Assembly (NCBI GenBank): GCA_008711295.1
Contig: VUYV01000019.1
Location: 6,575,882 to 6,639,881 of the forward strand
Length of the DNA: 64,000 nucleotides
Direction: 5' to 3'
From: Anarhynchus alexandrinus
Taxonomy: Eukaryota > Chordata > Aves > Charadriiformes > Charadriidae
This document shows, piece by piece, positions 13,035 through 27,349 of the stretch; the stretch's first letter is position 1; every line of letters starts with the position of its first letter. Under the pieces are notes generated by a model. That model searched no databases. It was not told the DNA's origin and saw nothing but the letters and a program-made list of their open reading frames with translations. The translations under genes were made by a program, and so were the position numbers.

Positions 13035-16000
13035 TTATATAGAAAGAAACAGGTAGATGGTTGCCTAAAAGGGATTCATCCAGTAGCAGTGCAGACTTAC
13101 CAGCTACTGTTTTACAGAAAATACTTTTGATTCATTTTGATGAAGTTATTAACTGCCCTCTCATCTAAATGAAAAGACGACTTCTTCTTAAAAGCCGCCT
13201 CTAAAGTGGCTAGCTGAGAAACTCCTTTTCTTTATCTCTATTCAGAACATTTCTTGTTGTGGGACATTGAGCCACAGATGCTCTATCTTCAGATGCCAAA
13301 GTGCAAAATTATCTGCAAGAATAATATGCTGGCTTAGTTACTTACAGAAAGACCCCAGAACACGAACTGCTATTTGTCTTTTGGAACCACAGATGTTATT
13401 GAAACTGTTCTGAAATTTTACTTTTTGTTACCAGCTCTTTACTAATTACTGATAGAAAATTAACTTAAAAAAAAGTAACTCGTATGGATACCTATTTAGA
13501 AAACATTTACCATAAACATTTCTCGCTATACTGCTTCAATTTACATAGGAAGATACTATTTTCCCTGTATCTTACTTCTGTAAAATTAATTTCACAACTG
13601 CATAAATCAACTTTAAAAGTAAGGAGGATGTGACACTGAAAAGTAAGACTAGATGCTGGAGTTCAATAAGCCAGTTCAGTTTTTTTATAACTAATTAGGT
13701 ATTATTGGTAACAATGACAAGAAATTGTTTAGTAGTTTGATGGCTTTAATGTTTTTTTGTGGCAGGTTTTTATTCAGTTAAATTCTGTACTATTGTTTAC
13801 AGAGACCTACAGGGAGAACTGATAATCAGAGGTGTCGCTATACAAATATGTCACACCTGATGTCCAAAGCAAGTATTATTCCTTAGTGTGGACAAAAGTT
13901 TGCAAAAGGAGTCCTTCTGAGTTAAGCTGATGCTGTGGTGCATCATACTCCATCTGCCTTAAAGTACCTGAAAAGCTGACCTGGAAAAGGGCAGCTAACC
14001 TAACTCAGGCCCGTGCAAACATAGGGTTCTTCCCTTTAAAGACCACTATTATGCAGTAACTGTACTGAGCGTAGAAGGCTTAAAAAACTCACAAGTAAGG
14101 TGTGGTGAAAGTTCATGATGCATTTTAGATTGTTTTCATGTTCCTCATCGCTTCTACACTTCCTACTGATTCAAAAAGGTACAAGAAATGTAAGTGGCCC
14201 TAACTTCACTACACAGTAACTCCTGCTCAGATATTAAGATACAGAATTGCTTCCATCAATTTAATTTGTGCATCAATGGTAGAAGTATAGAACAAAATTT
14301 TTACTGCTCATTGTTTTATACTTTAGATGTAAAACTTATCCAGATAAGTTTTTTTTCCTTTAAATAAAATTTTAGAAGTTGTTACTGGTTGTAAAGGAGA
14401 TAAACAGAAAAACAAATTGAAAGAGTAATGTGACAAATATATTGATCTGGAGGTACAGTTATATATTAATATATATTCAACTTGCCCGCTATTCACAGCC
14501 TGGGCTAAGCGCAATCCTTTGGCAGCCTGAGCTCTCTGATGGAAACCCAGGTACTGTGGGTCATGAAAACGGACTTCTGGGACTTAAATGGTTGTGTTCC
14601 ATCTGAGCAGCTATTTCCCAAGGGCAAACAGTTCTGCATACTATTACTTCTCTCAATCCTATATATCAAGTTCTTCTTTCTTCTAGCTAATTGAAAACTA
14701 CCACAGATTTTTACCAGTATGGCAATAAAGGTGTTTTTAAAGTTGGAAAAAAAATGTTTAAATATTCAAGGTATTTCCAGAATTCAGACAAAAACAGAGG
14801 GAGAGGACAGCAAAAGTAACAGTAAGTGACTTGGTGCTCTTTCAAAACATTTTCACGTTCAACTTCATCACCTCACTAAAAGTACCCTGTTCTAACACTT
14901 TAAATAATAAAGTATTAAATCAAAATATTTAAGCAAGTTAAGAACAGGAATTTAAGTGAAGCTTGACTAAGGCTTTTCATTATATACACTATTTAGTGAA
15001 AAATACTACTAATTACAAATGACTTCAGTAAATGTTATGTACTTACAGAAATTAGGCCTTCTGGACTGTGCAATTTTGTTTAATTATTATTTTTTTAAAT
15101 ACCATAGCCTAATTTCCTCAGCACATTTATACTACCACAAGTTAATTAAGAGGCCCAAGATATTTCATAAACATATTTTGTCAGTACTTTCCCTTACCGA
15201 AATGTGGCATCTACCCAGAAAAGCTGTCTTTTTAGTCTTGTTTCTGACAAGTCACCTTAACTGTGCTGAAACAGTGCAGAAAAAACTTCTACGCAGTAAT
15301 CCTAAAGCATACTGACCTAATACAGAAGCTCCACGCATATCAACACTGAATTTAAGCTTAGGTAAGACTTGATATGTGAAATGTAGTAGAACCATCTCAA
15401 CTCCTTGTAATTACTATGTAGTATTTTTAGCTTTTATTTCTACAGAAATCTGTTCTGTAAGCATGTTTAACTAGTCTTGACTCTCTTTTAATCTACATAT
15501 TCTGAGAGTTACTTTCAAGTTTGAGAGACCTGATATTCCAATGAGGTTGATTAGCTTTTAGTGTACATGTATTTTAAATGCTCCATCAGGAAAAATTAAG
15601 TTAGATTATTAACAGCATTTTTGTTTAATGAACATTTAATACTTTCCTTCAAACTTTTGCAAAATTCCCTTAATATTTCCCATCCTTATAAACACTAACA
15701 CCAATGATCTCAGCTACTGGACTGTCAAACAGATACTAGGACAGAGAGAGGAATTCTGTTTTATACCATCTTTGATACTATACTGAACTTTAGGCTCCTT
15801 CACATGTGCAAAGTTGGGAGTTTCTCCTCACTGAGAAAAGGGAGTGAAAGTTTTCTTAAATACTGAAACTCTGATAATTCAGTCACACATAAATATATGC
15901 AACTTTTATCACATTTTCTACATCTAAATAGCTCTGATTTTAAAGGTCAGTGGCAACTTAAAGTAGAATGGAGCTCAGAAAGAGCAGAAGCTTATAACCG

Positions 16001-18483
16001 AGACTGGGTGTACAGTGCAGACCTAACTGCTGATCCTGCCTGACCCAGACGTGATTTGGCTACTTCACTTTTAGTTGGTAAATTCAGAACCTGGAAGTGG
16101 AAGACAGGAAGAGATTCAGAGAACGGGTCTCAGATGCTGTTTTTTATGACTTGAGGGATCTAACCACGATGAAGCACAATTCCAACATAATTTCAGGATA
16201 GACTGCTACTCTGAGTGCTCCCCCTAAAAGTTTCCATGTAGTCACCCCATCCTGGGAAAGGACATGTTCTTCTTTCTTTCTTTGCTCTATTACATATTCC
16301 TAAAAAAGCATCAACTACCGCATTTTCCCTCCTACAGTCATCGGCCCCGCTATTCTGCAGCTGTACAAAAGCACTCACAGCCGTGGCTGGGAAATTTATA
16401 TACTTAGGTCATTGTAGGTGTAAGAACCTATTTTTGTAGGGCACATGGGACAAATTACTAAGTGTTGTCTGTGTCCTATCTTCTCCCTAAAAGGCTGGGT
16501 GACAGGTAGACTTTTCAAGACTATTTGTACTTTACACAGCACATGACTGAGAACAAAATTTTGACACGCATATAATTTCACCCAGCACTCCCAGAAGTTT
16601 TTAGTCCCTCTTCTTGGCAATGCAGGGCTTCCATAAAATAGAAGCCATAATAGAGGTCAAGTGGGATTTTAAGAAATCAGGACTTCCCTAAAAATAATCA
16701 CACTAACTCTAGAAAATTTGAAACGTAAAAAAAATTATAATCCGCTAACATACAGTGATACTGTTTCATACACCAGAATTCTTGGACTTTGCTTACTAAC
16801 TTCACAAAACTAGAGAGAAATAATTTTGCTTAACACAGAGGTGCAGTCCTCCCTCCCAAAAATACAGTGACTGCTGAAAACAGTGCAGAGCCCCAGAACA
16901 CAGGAAATTAAGATGAAGGCAAACACAGTACTGAACAGAAGCTACAGTGGGAAGATTTAAGCTATACATAATCAGTTGACTTTTTCTGGTAAGAGCACCG
17001 TGGGATTTACAAATACAGTCAGTATTTAGATTTCATGGATCAGAACCTCAGCCAGTAAAATTGATGCAGCTTAACTGAAAGCACTGACTTCACTGGACCT
17101 ATTCCAAACTGTATTCTCCGAGGACCTGGTGCTAACTACATAGTGCAGCAATGATCGTTCCCAGAAGTGTTATATGTGATACATCTATACATTGCTCCAT
17201 TTTATTGTTAAAGATACTTTATTTTTCCTTCACGCTCTAAACTTTAAGGCTTCGTTGCTCTTGTTTGGACTCTAATGTTGAGGGCTTTTTCACTGTGACT
17301 TATAATAGAGCTGATGGCCGGCTGCTTGAATAGTTTCTGTGATATCCAAGTACGGACAAAGTTTCTGAGTTTACCTCTAAAATCATTTTATGAAGTCCTC
17401 CCCAACTCCCTCCTTCTGGTGTCTTAAATTTAAATATCAAGGCTATCAAAGAATTTAAACTTTTTAATATTAGTATAATAACGATAATAAGAAGGTTGAT
17501 TTTGCTGTTATCGTGCTCTATATTCCCATTACTGTAAGATCAAAGTACATTCTCATACTCATAGCATTTGAATTACAGCACAAAGACAACTAAACAACTT
17601 CACAGCCATACCTGTGAGATATATTAAATAAAGCAAGAATAAACTATAACTAGAAACTAATTCATGTGGTATCAAGCTTCAATAACACTAACAGTAACTT
17701 GTTTGACCTGATGTGCATTAGGAAAGTATATTTTACTTTTAGACTAATTTCTTCCATGTCAGATTCTTTTCTTCTGCGGCATTGCTTGTTCAGCCTGACT
17801 ACTACTAATGATGCCAAGACAAAGAGGAAGATGCAGATATTCTGCTTTCACTTAGGTATTCTGCTTTCATTGTCAAAAGATAATGCATCTCCCACCTCCA
17901 TCATTCTTGACCATTTCATTAAATGCTCTTTTCTGAAATTCTGAGGCAGACCTTGGAAGCATACGGAGTAAAACCCTGCATCAAAATGAATTAATGTAGC
18001 TACTTTTGTCAATATCACCTCACAGAAAACACTAAAGCTCATCTTGACTGCCCAAGCAAAGGCAGCTCATCCATCTGCCTGAACTCAACCGCCACTCCAG
18101 AAGGTCCAGCGTCACCTCTGCCTGCATGCTGGTCTCACATGGCCCTACATCCTTGTTTCCAGGTGGCTTAAACAAGCCCTTAACTTGACTGCCAAAGACA
18201 GGAGGAGACAGAAAATTCAAGAAATCTCTCTCATTAAATTTTACCCTGCCACCGGTCAAACAACTTCTTCAACAGGAATAATTAGTTTTAATACCAAAAA
18301 AGCACTTTTGCAATTGTGAAAAGTACACCTTCAAGAAAAGAAAAGAAAAATCTGTAGCCCTTTCACCTATATTTTAAATGTACGCATATTTTATTTCCTG
18401 ATTTATTTATTTTTTAAATCAGAGCTATACAAATACACTTAGTTCTAATTCATGTTACCTGCTCTATCAGTGGAATTTTTCTA

Positions 18484-18570
18484 CGTATGAAGTATTACAT
18501 AATATATTATACATAGTATAAATGTATTTATTAATAATAATACAATACACATAGTATAAATATGCATATT
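18484..18570. repeat. AT-rich tract with duplicated ACATAGTATAAAT
   Basis: The 13-mer ACATAGTATAAAT occurs twice about 40 nt apart within nearly pure A/T sequence containing TAATATATTATA palindromes. Probably a degenerate local duplication. Confidence 0.7.
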
Positions 18571-21500
18571 TATCTGCAAGAGGAACACAGATGATTTTTA
18601 ACCGGACCTTAACATTTTAAAGTGAAACCTAAAACTAATAGGTGAAATTCTGAACACCGCATAATTCAATAGTAGAATCCATACTGATGTCAGTGGCACA
18701 ACTGCTCTAAGATTATTTGCCTTTTACTGCGATTAACACAGTCTACACACTTAAACTAAATCCTTGAAGAAGTAATCCAATAAGTTTACTTCCAAATTAC
18801 TCCATGTCAGCAATGTAAACTGATGTCAGTATGAACCAGGAATGGTAAATTAAGGCTATTTTTGAAGTTTTATCATTTATATTTGAATTTTTTTTTATTA
18901 ATATATTTTGGACATATTTTTCACTCGCTTTAGGGCAAACAGTACAGCTTTTCCAAGTTAGTTTTGTGTAAAGAATCAGTATTTTATCCAGTAAAATACA
19001 TAACAAAATAGGTATATATTTTGTTGGGGGATTTATTCTTTATGTATATCCTGTCATCTTTAAAACAATGTCTCATTAAAACATACTTTATATTTGTTTC
19101 TGATTTCATAATGATTACTATGGTTTCCTAGTAACTACCGTTTTATCCACAATAAAGTCTCCTGGTATACAGAGGTATAATTATAAAACTTCCTTAGCAA
19201 TAAAAGCAATTCTTTCCCTTTAAATTATTTTAATATTTGAATGACTTTACAAGTTACTTTACAACGTATTTTTTTATATTATAACTAAAATGCCGTCTAT
19301 ATGAAAAACTCGCCGGAATTATTGAAGAATTCATTCAAGGAAAACAAAATGGAGTTTAGAGGATGGTATACCTTAGGTTTAAACAAAGACCTTATTTTTT
19401 TCTGCATGTGTATAAAACATCCTATAGCAGTTTTCATAACAGAAGTTGTTCTTTAGGATACATAGGTAAACTTTCTACTCCCATTCCTGCTGTCCAGTAT
19501 TCTGACAAACTGCTGTTTTGCCACAGGTGTGTTCCTAGAGTATTAGAGACTTGACAAGCCCAAAGGTATGTGAAAAAAATTTATATTTAAATACAGAATC
19601 AAATGATTTAGATTCCTTTGAGGAGGGAAACACTACAGTAAAAAAATGCAAGAGTGTAAATTGCCTCTTTCTTGATTAAGTTCATCTACATAGTTATTTT
19701 AAGTTTGTTTTTCTAATACTTCCTCACCTTGCCTATAACACGTTGCAAATTACATGGCTAATCCATACAGACTGTATCCAGTTCATTCCGTATTTTATTA
19801 ATATCGTTTCATTCCTTCACCTTCTCTCTGACTCTTTCACAATGCTCTTAATTCCTTCTTGCTTGTAAAGCACTCGCAGTGGAAGCACTCAGGTTGACAA
19901 TACTTAGAGCATGTTCTAATCTGCCTCTTTGTGGTCTATCAAGTCAATGATCTGAAAACTAAAAAGTGTATAATTAGACACTGACATGTCCAAAGGAACT
20001 GTTATGGCCTATCATGTCACAGGCACTGACCCAATAGACTGTAACAGTTTTGGTCTGTTGGATTAGGAATCAATGTTTTAGTAACTCCCTAACTCCATAT
20101 TTATCCAGTCTGCTGAATACAACACACGTAAAAATTTTAAAGTCACACTTTCTTTCAATATCCTCTAAGAATGAAGAAGCCCACATGAACTATTAAAGAG
20201 ATAATTCCTACTTTAAAAATATTAACCTTTTTTTTAGAGGAAAAGCATGCGTGACAATGCACCAAAGGAACATATTTATAATGACAGTTATTTACTACGA
20301 ACTTTTATTTTAAAGAAAGAAACTCACAAGTTAAAACTCATGCTGTATAACCTGATGTAGGCTAGACGTATTAAACAAAAAGAGTGCAAGGATATTGAAG
20401 CTGATATGTAAATGTCAGAATAGGTGCAGTGATTTTTTTATTTTTTTAAGTGATAAGCATTTGACGGCTCCCACTATGTTCAAGAAGAAACTGGCAGCAA
20501 AAGTACTCAGCGTCTTTAAACCTGAAGCACTTTAGGAAGCCAGGTGTGGAAATCCAGGATTTCGTGTTCCTCTACCTTCTCTCTCAATTTCTTTCTTCAT
20601 GATTTCCAGCATGGATACCAAACCAAATTTTACAGTAATAGCCAAGCCTTTCCTTGTCTGTGGGGATTCTTAAAACGTCCCTTGATATTACAGTGAAGGA
20701 GAATGGAAAGTACAGGACAGAAGGACAAGCAGGGTATGAAGAATACAAGCTCTGACATGATAAAGGTTTCATAATCAGTGTTTACCATCATTCTGGGCCA
20801 GGAACCCTAAGCTTTTTCACTACTGTATTACCTCAAATTTGAACTAGTGGAGGAGTTTTAATAGTTACATGAATACTGATATTACACACTGGTGAATCAA
20901 GCCTTCAAAGGATCAGAAAACACGTTAATTCTACCAAATATTAGAGGAATGTATTAAAACATCAAAGTATATAAAGTAGCTTTCTAGACTTGGTAGGAGA
21001 TTATTTTTTTATGAAATGTAATTGTTTGCCATGTTTTTCTACATTAATACGACTCCCTGTATCTCCCCAAAAAAGCGGTATATTTTAGAATATTTTAGAA
21101 TGAACCATGTTTCAATCATTAGAAAGTACTCTATGCAATACAATTCTATTTCAGGAAATTCCTTTCAAATTGCTGTACATGAAACTCTCTGTCCATAGTG
21201 TTTTAAACTCTTTGATTCTTTTTTTTTTCTACTACATTCTCTTTATTCATAATCACCCGCTTTTCCTTCACTAAAAGGTACTGTTATGGCTATAACATGA
21301 GTCATATACTCCAGTCATTTCCAAAACTGCGATCTGAGTGATGAATATGGATTATGAAATATTAACATGATGCCAGTGATCCTTTAGTTTGCCACAGATC
21401 AAATAGACATTTAAAGACACACAAGCCTAACAGGTAGATGCCCAAATCCATTACCTCTCTGTAACAGCAAAGCGAATGATTTGATCTTTATTTGCAATAC

Positions 21501-22819
21501 TAGGGAATAAACAAGCTTTAGCTACCATACAGGATATGCAGAAAAAACTAGATCAATCAAACATCACCACATCAAATCTAAGTGTTCGAAGAAAAAAAGT
21601 GTTAAATATATGCTATATTACTGCTGTCACAATCGCTAAACCCAACCTTTGTACCTGGTCAAGATGCTAACTGATCCTTTTCATTCTCAAAATCTGAGTA
21701 GCTCAGGATATGGACTATATGGTTCCTGCTTATGTTTCATCTTGTCCCCCAAACTTCTCCATTTCTTAAGATTCAACTTGCATAGCAACATTCAAAAAGG
21801 TTTGAAGGTTCCAGCTGGGAGTATAAGAGTAAAGTTATTGCTATATTCTATTCTTTTTCCTCTTCCAACCCGATTATTCTAGAAGTTAAAACCCTGTGTA
21901 GAAACTCTTTTTCCTAAATCTTAGAAAGTATAATAAGGAAATGAATGTACATTTTAAGATATTTATCCTTCTATAAAATTATTTAATGGAAAATTAAATT
22001 CTGACTGAAGATGCTATTATATTTTATATGCTCTCAACCCCCTTATTTTTTAGTCTATATCACTAGTAAGATCCTCAATAAAAGAAAATAATTTGAATAA
22101 ACTATAGTGGTTTTCATGGTTTATTCATAAAATAGAAAATCTTAGAGTCTACAATATGCAAAAAAATCACTTCCATCTACAGAAGCTCACATTTTATAGT
22201 TTGTGTATTTTTATTGTTCATTTTAATTTTTCATTATTTAATGAGCGTGTTTCCAATTAAATCAAATCTGTACCTATTCTATTTTAGGATAATCTGCCCA
22301 CAAATATCAAGTATTACTACTCTCAACTACTTGCCCAAAGAGAACTAGAAAATATATTACACTACATCTCTGTAGACCCTAATACTTTGACAAAAATGAT
22401 TACTCCACATAGGCATGTTAAAAACGTAAACTATGAGATTATCAGGATTTTAACAGGAGTAAGATTTCAGATCAGGAAGATAAACATCCTCCATATGACA
22501 AAATAATCTCCTGTCTCAAATTTCATACAAAATCCTATGTATGACCACAGAACATGTAACACAAACTGATAATGAAAGAAAAAAATAAATATTTTATACT
22601 GCAAAGTGTCATGTACAAAATATTTTGGAATATGCTTTATTTGCTTTTAAAAAAGATTAGTGGGAAAAAAACCCCAAAAAACAGAGTTCAGCTTCCAGTG
22701 ATGAGGACTCTAATCCAGACAACAAAGAAGTCAATGGGAATCTTCCCATTGTTTGTAGTGAGATTTATATTTGACACTGTCTTAGAAAAAGGGAATTACG
22801 CTCAGAGCAAAATACCTCT

Positions 22820-22960
22820 GTACACATGTATGTGTGTGCGCGCGCACGCGTGTGTGCAGGTGCATGTGTGTGTGCGTGTTTGTGGGTGGGTGATGGATGG
22901 GGAATGTGTGTATATATATGAATACACAATCATACATATATAAACACACATAATTATCAT
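22820..22960. repeat. Alternating TG/CG tract followed by TATA/CA-rich microsatellite
   Basis: Plus strand alternates purine-pyrimidine through TGTGTGTGCGCGCGCACGCG and more TG units, breaks at GTGGGTGGGTGATGGATGG, then continues as TGTGTATATATATG and CATACATATATAAACACACA. The CGCGCGCACGCG core is an unusual CpG cluster in this AT-rich intron and is a classic Z-DNA-prone composition. Confidence 0.9.
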
Positions 22961-25900
22961 TACTAAGTATAACAGGGTTAGCAAGCAGTACAAGTGAAAC
23001 GACTGCCTTTCAGACAAGGCTAGTTTACTATTATCGGGGTGTTGGTTTATTATACTACCATATGCACTTTCAAAAATATTGCTGACAAAGCTAATATGCA
23101 AGAAAGGAACATTTTTCTTATTCCGATCGAAGATGCAATAATCAAATCATAAAACACAAAACCAATAGCCAATCAATGTGAATAAGTCTGCCCATAGGCT
23201 TAATTCAAGCAAGCCATTCACTGAGCTATGTGATGGATCTGTCAAATCCAATACAGCATTGCAGACATACTAGCAACATCAAGTGAACATGCAATGACAA
23301 AATGACAATACGCCCCACTGCCATGCTTTGACTTGTTCTACCTCATAAATATAAAACTTGATGACTTTGCTAGTTTCTCTTACTTCAGACTTGGACAGAA
23401 ATCTAACAACTACATTTTTATTATTTTTTTTAAATATTACATGAAAGCCGAATAAAAGCTGTACAAACATTTTATTGACATCTGATTTAGTGTCTTTTGC
23501 ACATCCTTACAATTATTTTTCCAAACACTTTCAGTTTAAAGAGTTTGGCAGGCAAAGCTCCAGAATGGTGAAGACCACATATAGACCAGTAGATCCCCAT
23601 TTATCAATTACAGGAATTGGAAAATTTATCGGAAATATTTTAAATGTTGGAAAGTCAAACATGATGTTTTGATTCACCGCTGCAAAGAGCTTCAAATCTG
23701 GAAGTGCAATTTAGTATGATGATAGACCACACAGTATAAAAATCCAATGCTAAATTTTTTTTGCAGCTGTATTCAGTGAATATATTGCTTCATAAATAAA
23801 ATGCTCTTTTTTGTTTGTTTCTTTTGTTTTACAATTCTAAGAAATTACTGGGGAACTCTGCAAGGTCTGCTTCTGTTGTGAAATTGGTTTTAGGAGTAAA
23901 TGAGTTGTCTTAACAAATACTTGGGGGTTTGTGTTGATTAGTTTCGTGAGATTTCCTTGCCACCTGATTCTCCCCTATATATCTGTTCTTTGCCTATTTC
24001 CAGCAGTATTTCCAGCTGTGACAAACAAGGATACCATTGCATTTCTTCACAATAGAGCTCTCTTACAGTGATCGTTATCCATCGACTTGGTGTATTGATT
24101 CCAGAGTCCCAAATCTTTCTGTTAACCTTTATTTTTAATTTACCAAAACATGTCTCCAATCTAAAGATTTCCTCTTTCCATCTCCTGACTGAAGAAGCAT
24201 GTCAAATATGGAACAGTGCTATTCGTTATGTATATGAGCTGTGATAAAAAAATAGGGTTTTTTATTTTTTAAATTAATATGAAGTAGTATCATCACGATA
24301 TGTCACTGCTTCAATAGTACATACTCACTGGTCCTCACTTCATTTTTCTGGGCATTGTTTGCACGTTAACAGTAAATATATTTCATATATAATTAAATTG
24401 AATAGGGGCTGAAATCAACAGTAAATAAGAGTAGTGTATACGGAGATGTGGAATCTTCAATATTGCCAGAGGACAGCAGATGATTACTACATTGAGAAGA
24501 AAAGATACAAGCACTTGTACTGAACTATATTTCAGCACCTTCAATATTAATATCTCACAAAAGTTGCTAAATTAAATTCATTAAAAAATGAATGAAAAGT
24601 TAATCAAATTAAGCAAACTGTCGTTGTGAGTAATCAGAGGTATCCATGTTTGCACATAGTTTCCCATATGCAAAGAAACGTTTGAGCAGATTGTTATTTG
24701 TTTTGTTCTCTATGCTAGTTTTAGGATTTTCCCATAAAGAAATTCAGTTACAATATTTGTAATTAAGACAAGAAACCATATTCATTTGGGGGAAGCAGAT
24801 TGAAGATGAGGGTTAACCACATTTAAAAAGAGAAGTTAAATTAAAAAAACCCCAAAAGATATAAAATTCATTTAAGATATTTAAAATTATGCAAGCAAAG
24901 ACAGGTTATTACAATTCTAATTATACACAAAGTGTATCTGAAAATTAGAGGTTTTTTAAAACAAAATAATTAAGGGTTGTAACAACCGCATTACTACTGA
25001 TGCCATCTCAAGCTTCCTTTACAGCATTTAAGAGCACTACCTTTTTAGACAAATCCTTGACTTTTTTTTGTCATCATAACTTTGTGATGTTGACTCTCTA
25101 CCCATAGCAGAACATGTGACCAACTGATGTTTTATCTTACAGCATTTGATTTGTTTTATGAGAAGGTACATTAATTCATAATTAAAGCATTTAAAAGTCA
25201 TCTTGATAGTGTTCGGTTTCTCTGTGTAATGTATAGGTTTTCAGAAATTCATTTATTTATAGGAATAAACAGCCTATAAAATGATCCTGGGACACCGGAA
25301 TGATACCTGGCAAAAATGACTAACCACAGGAGGTTATTTATAATTTTGTCCTTTCAGTTTAGTAAGTTTTTAGAAGCAGGAATTGTTTTGCATTATAAGC
25401 TCACAGAAAAATACTAGAGCTGCGACATGCTAACACACCTTTGTGGAAATGAAATGAAACTACTGAGTAGCACTTCACCTTCGTAGGTTACCCTAAGTAG
25501 AAATAGTGCATCGCGAACAAAGTGCGTACAGCACATATCTAGTTGATATTACTGACCCAAAATTAATAGAAAGTAACTTGCTTACCTGTCTGACACAGCA
25601 TGCCTCAGCCATACATGCAAATTATTTTATTCACATAACTTTAAAAAATATATCCTCATTACCCAGAATAAGCACTTGAAAGGCAAATATGCATGCATAG
25701 CATTGTAACATTCATACCATGGTACTTTGTTCTAAAAATACAGAATCCATGAACAGCACTTCAATCTAAGAAATAATTCACTGAAATTTCTTAATCTACT
25801 GATTTCTTTAAGAAACAGAAACATTTAAAACACTGTCTAATTTACCATCTACAGAATTTTTTCAATACATATTCAAGACTTAAGAAATTATCTCCATGAT

Positions 25901-26909
25901 TCCAAGGGAAAATTTTCTTATATCAGGAACTGAGAAGTGTGACCTTACTTCTCGCTGCTATCGTGAAGCAAAATATATGCATGTATCTGTCTCTCACAAT
26001 GTACATCCTCCCTTTATGACTGCACACTCTTCAAGTACTTGAAAAATGTTAAAGACAGCATAGATTTTAAGGGTACCATTTATGAAGAAAACATAGGATA
26101 TTCTTTCTTTTCGTTACAGAATCATGTCCACACACTGCAAAGACTTAATTTTATGCAATTTGACAAAATCCTATCCCTATTGAAGTCAATAGCAACTTAG
26201 ACATTGACTTCAAAGGGGTCCCAATTTTCATCTTGCAAGAGGACAAGTTAATTCATGTGACATCGCTTTCAGTTTATAGAAGTTAAGTCTTTGCATGCTT
26301 CTCTTACATAGATTTTAGTAATCTGTTATTCCTGGTATTACTGCTATCAAAAGTAGTTTACATTTTGAGGATAAAAATACAGAGCAAAAGAAGAGTAACT
26401 GATTTTTTTTCTCAGTATTTCAAAAAAATCAAATGCCTAGAAAGAAAGCAAATGGAAAAAAAAAATATTGTTTTGCCTTGGATGGTTCAAGCTTAGAAAC
26501 AATTCATTCTCAATTTCCACTGACTAAAACAACGTCAATGAGAATTGAGGGCACTCAATAGGTTCAGGTTCTAAATCAACTGAAATAATACTCCTAAGAC
26601 GAATAATGATCTTTAGTAGCAGACCATCATGAAGTTGTACATATATTTATCTACATTGTACAAGGGTCACAGGCATTAACTGGATGATCTACAGCTTGGG
26701 AATGTGCACATCTCACGCTTGATTCTCAATTAAGGCCTAAAATCTCTCAATTTATGGCTATTCATGGATTATAATAAAACAGCCTGCTTTAGATATCACA
26801 ATTATCTGCAGAGCAACAAGACAGTTATGAGACTTCAACAAGGCAAATTGATAGAATCATCTTCAACTTCCACTGGTCAAATATTTATTAGCAGTAAATG
26901 AGGTCTTAC

Positions 26910-26974
26910 CTGTCACTGTAGGCAGCTGCAGTGGCAGTGGCAGGCTGGGCATACCGGTAGGCAGCATAACCACC
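26910..26974 (-). CDS. RBFOX1: RBFOX1 65-nt exon (GGYAAYRYAQPATATAAAYSD)
   Basis: Constitutive-looking internal exon of the C-terminal Tyr/Ala-rich domain. On the minus strand, TTTGTGTTTCAG is followed by codons for GGYAAYRYAQ then PATATAAAYSD plus two bases AG (start of Ser), then a strong GTAAGA donor. It matches the RBFOX1 segment that follows either B40 or M43; mammals read QPTPATAAAYSDS here as I recall. It starts on a codon boundary only when exactly one of B40 or M43 is included. If both are skipped, the 133-nt exon joins in another frame and this exon reads VVMLPTGMPSLPLPLQLPTV with no stop inside it. The repeated Tyr residues belong to the low-complexity domain implicated in RBFOX assembly (family knowledge). 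The following exon is not in the window. Confidence 0.96.
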
Positions 26975-27349
26975 CTGAAACACAAACTCACGCTCTAACT
27001 GGATTGCTACAGCACCTTAAAAAGCATTTTGCAAAATTTAGCAACACCTGAAAGAGTACTGTCATGCTGGAACATCAGTTAAGGGGTTAAATGCACAGGA
27101 AATACTGCAGTGAATCGTTAAGCAAAACATAGCACCACAAACTTGTACTTGTTAAGATTTGTCCCAGAGATCAGGAGAAGGCAATGAACTGTATTCATCA
27201 ACGTGAGGTTTTTTTACATGACAATACTGTATTCTTCCACAAGTTTTCAAGTAGCAATTGTTCTTACGAATGAGGTGTATGTATATTAATAAAGCAATGC
27301 CAAACGTAAAAGAAAAACTCAGCTAATAATCAATTCGTTTCTGTACAAA

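Larger units (their letters stand above)
1..26909 (-). other. RBFOX1: RBFOX1 intron downstream of the 65-nt exon (partial, over 26.9 kb)
   Basis: Starts with the GTAAGA donor at 26909 on the minus strand and continues past the left edge. I looked for the expected next exon (YGRVYAADPYHH...) and the final exon (...YRGGYNRFAPY) and found neither. The content is AT-rich single-copy-looking DNA with the simple repeats listed separately; no interspersed element was recognised and only short, unconvincing open frames occur. Confidence 0.85.

Noticed and set aside
22572..22943. 123-codon plus-strand open frame
   Set aside because: Its C-terminal half is translation of the TG/CG and TA microsatellite; the rest is AT-rich with no recognisable domain.
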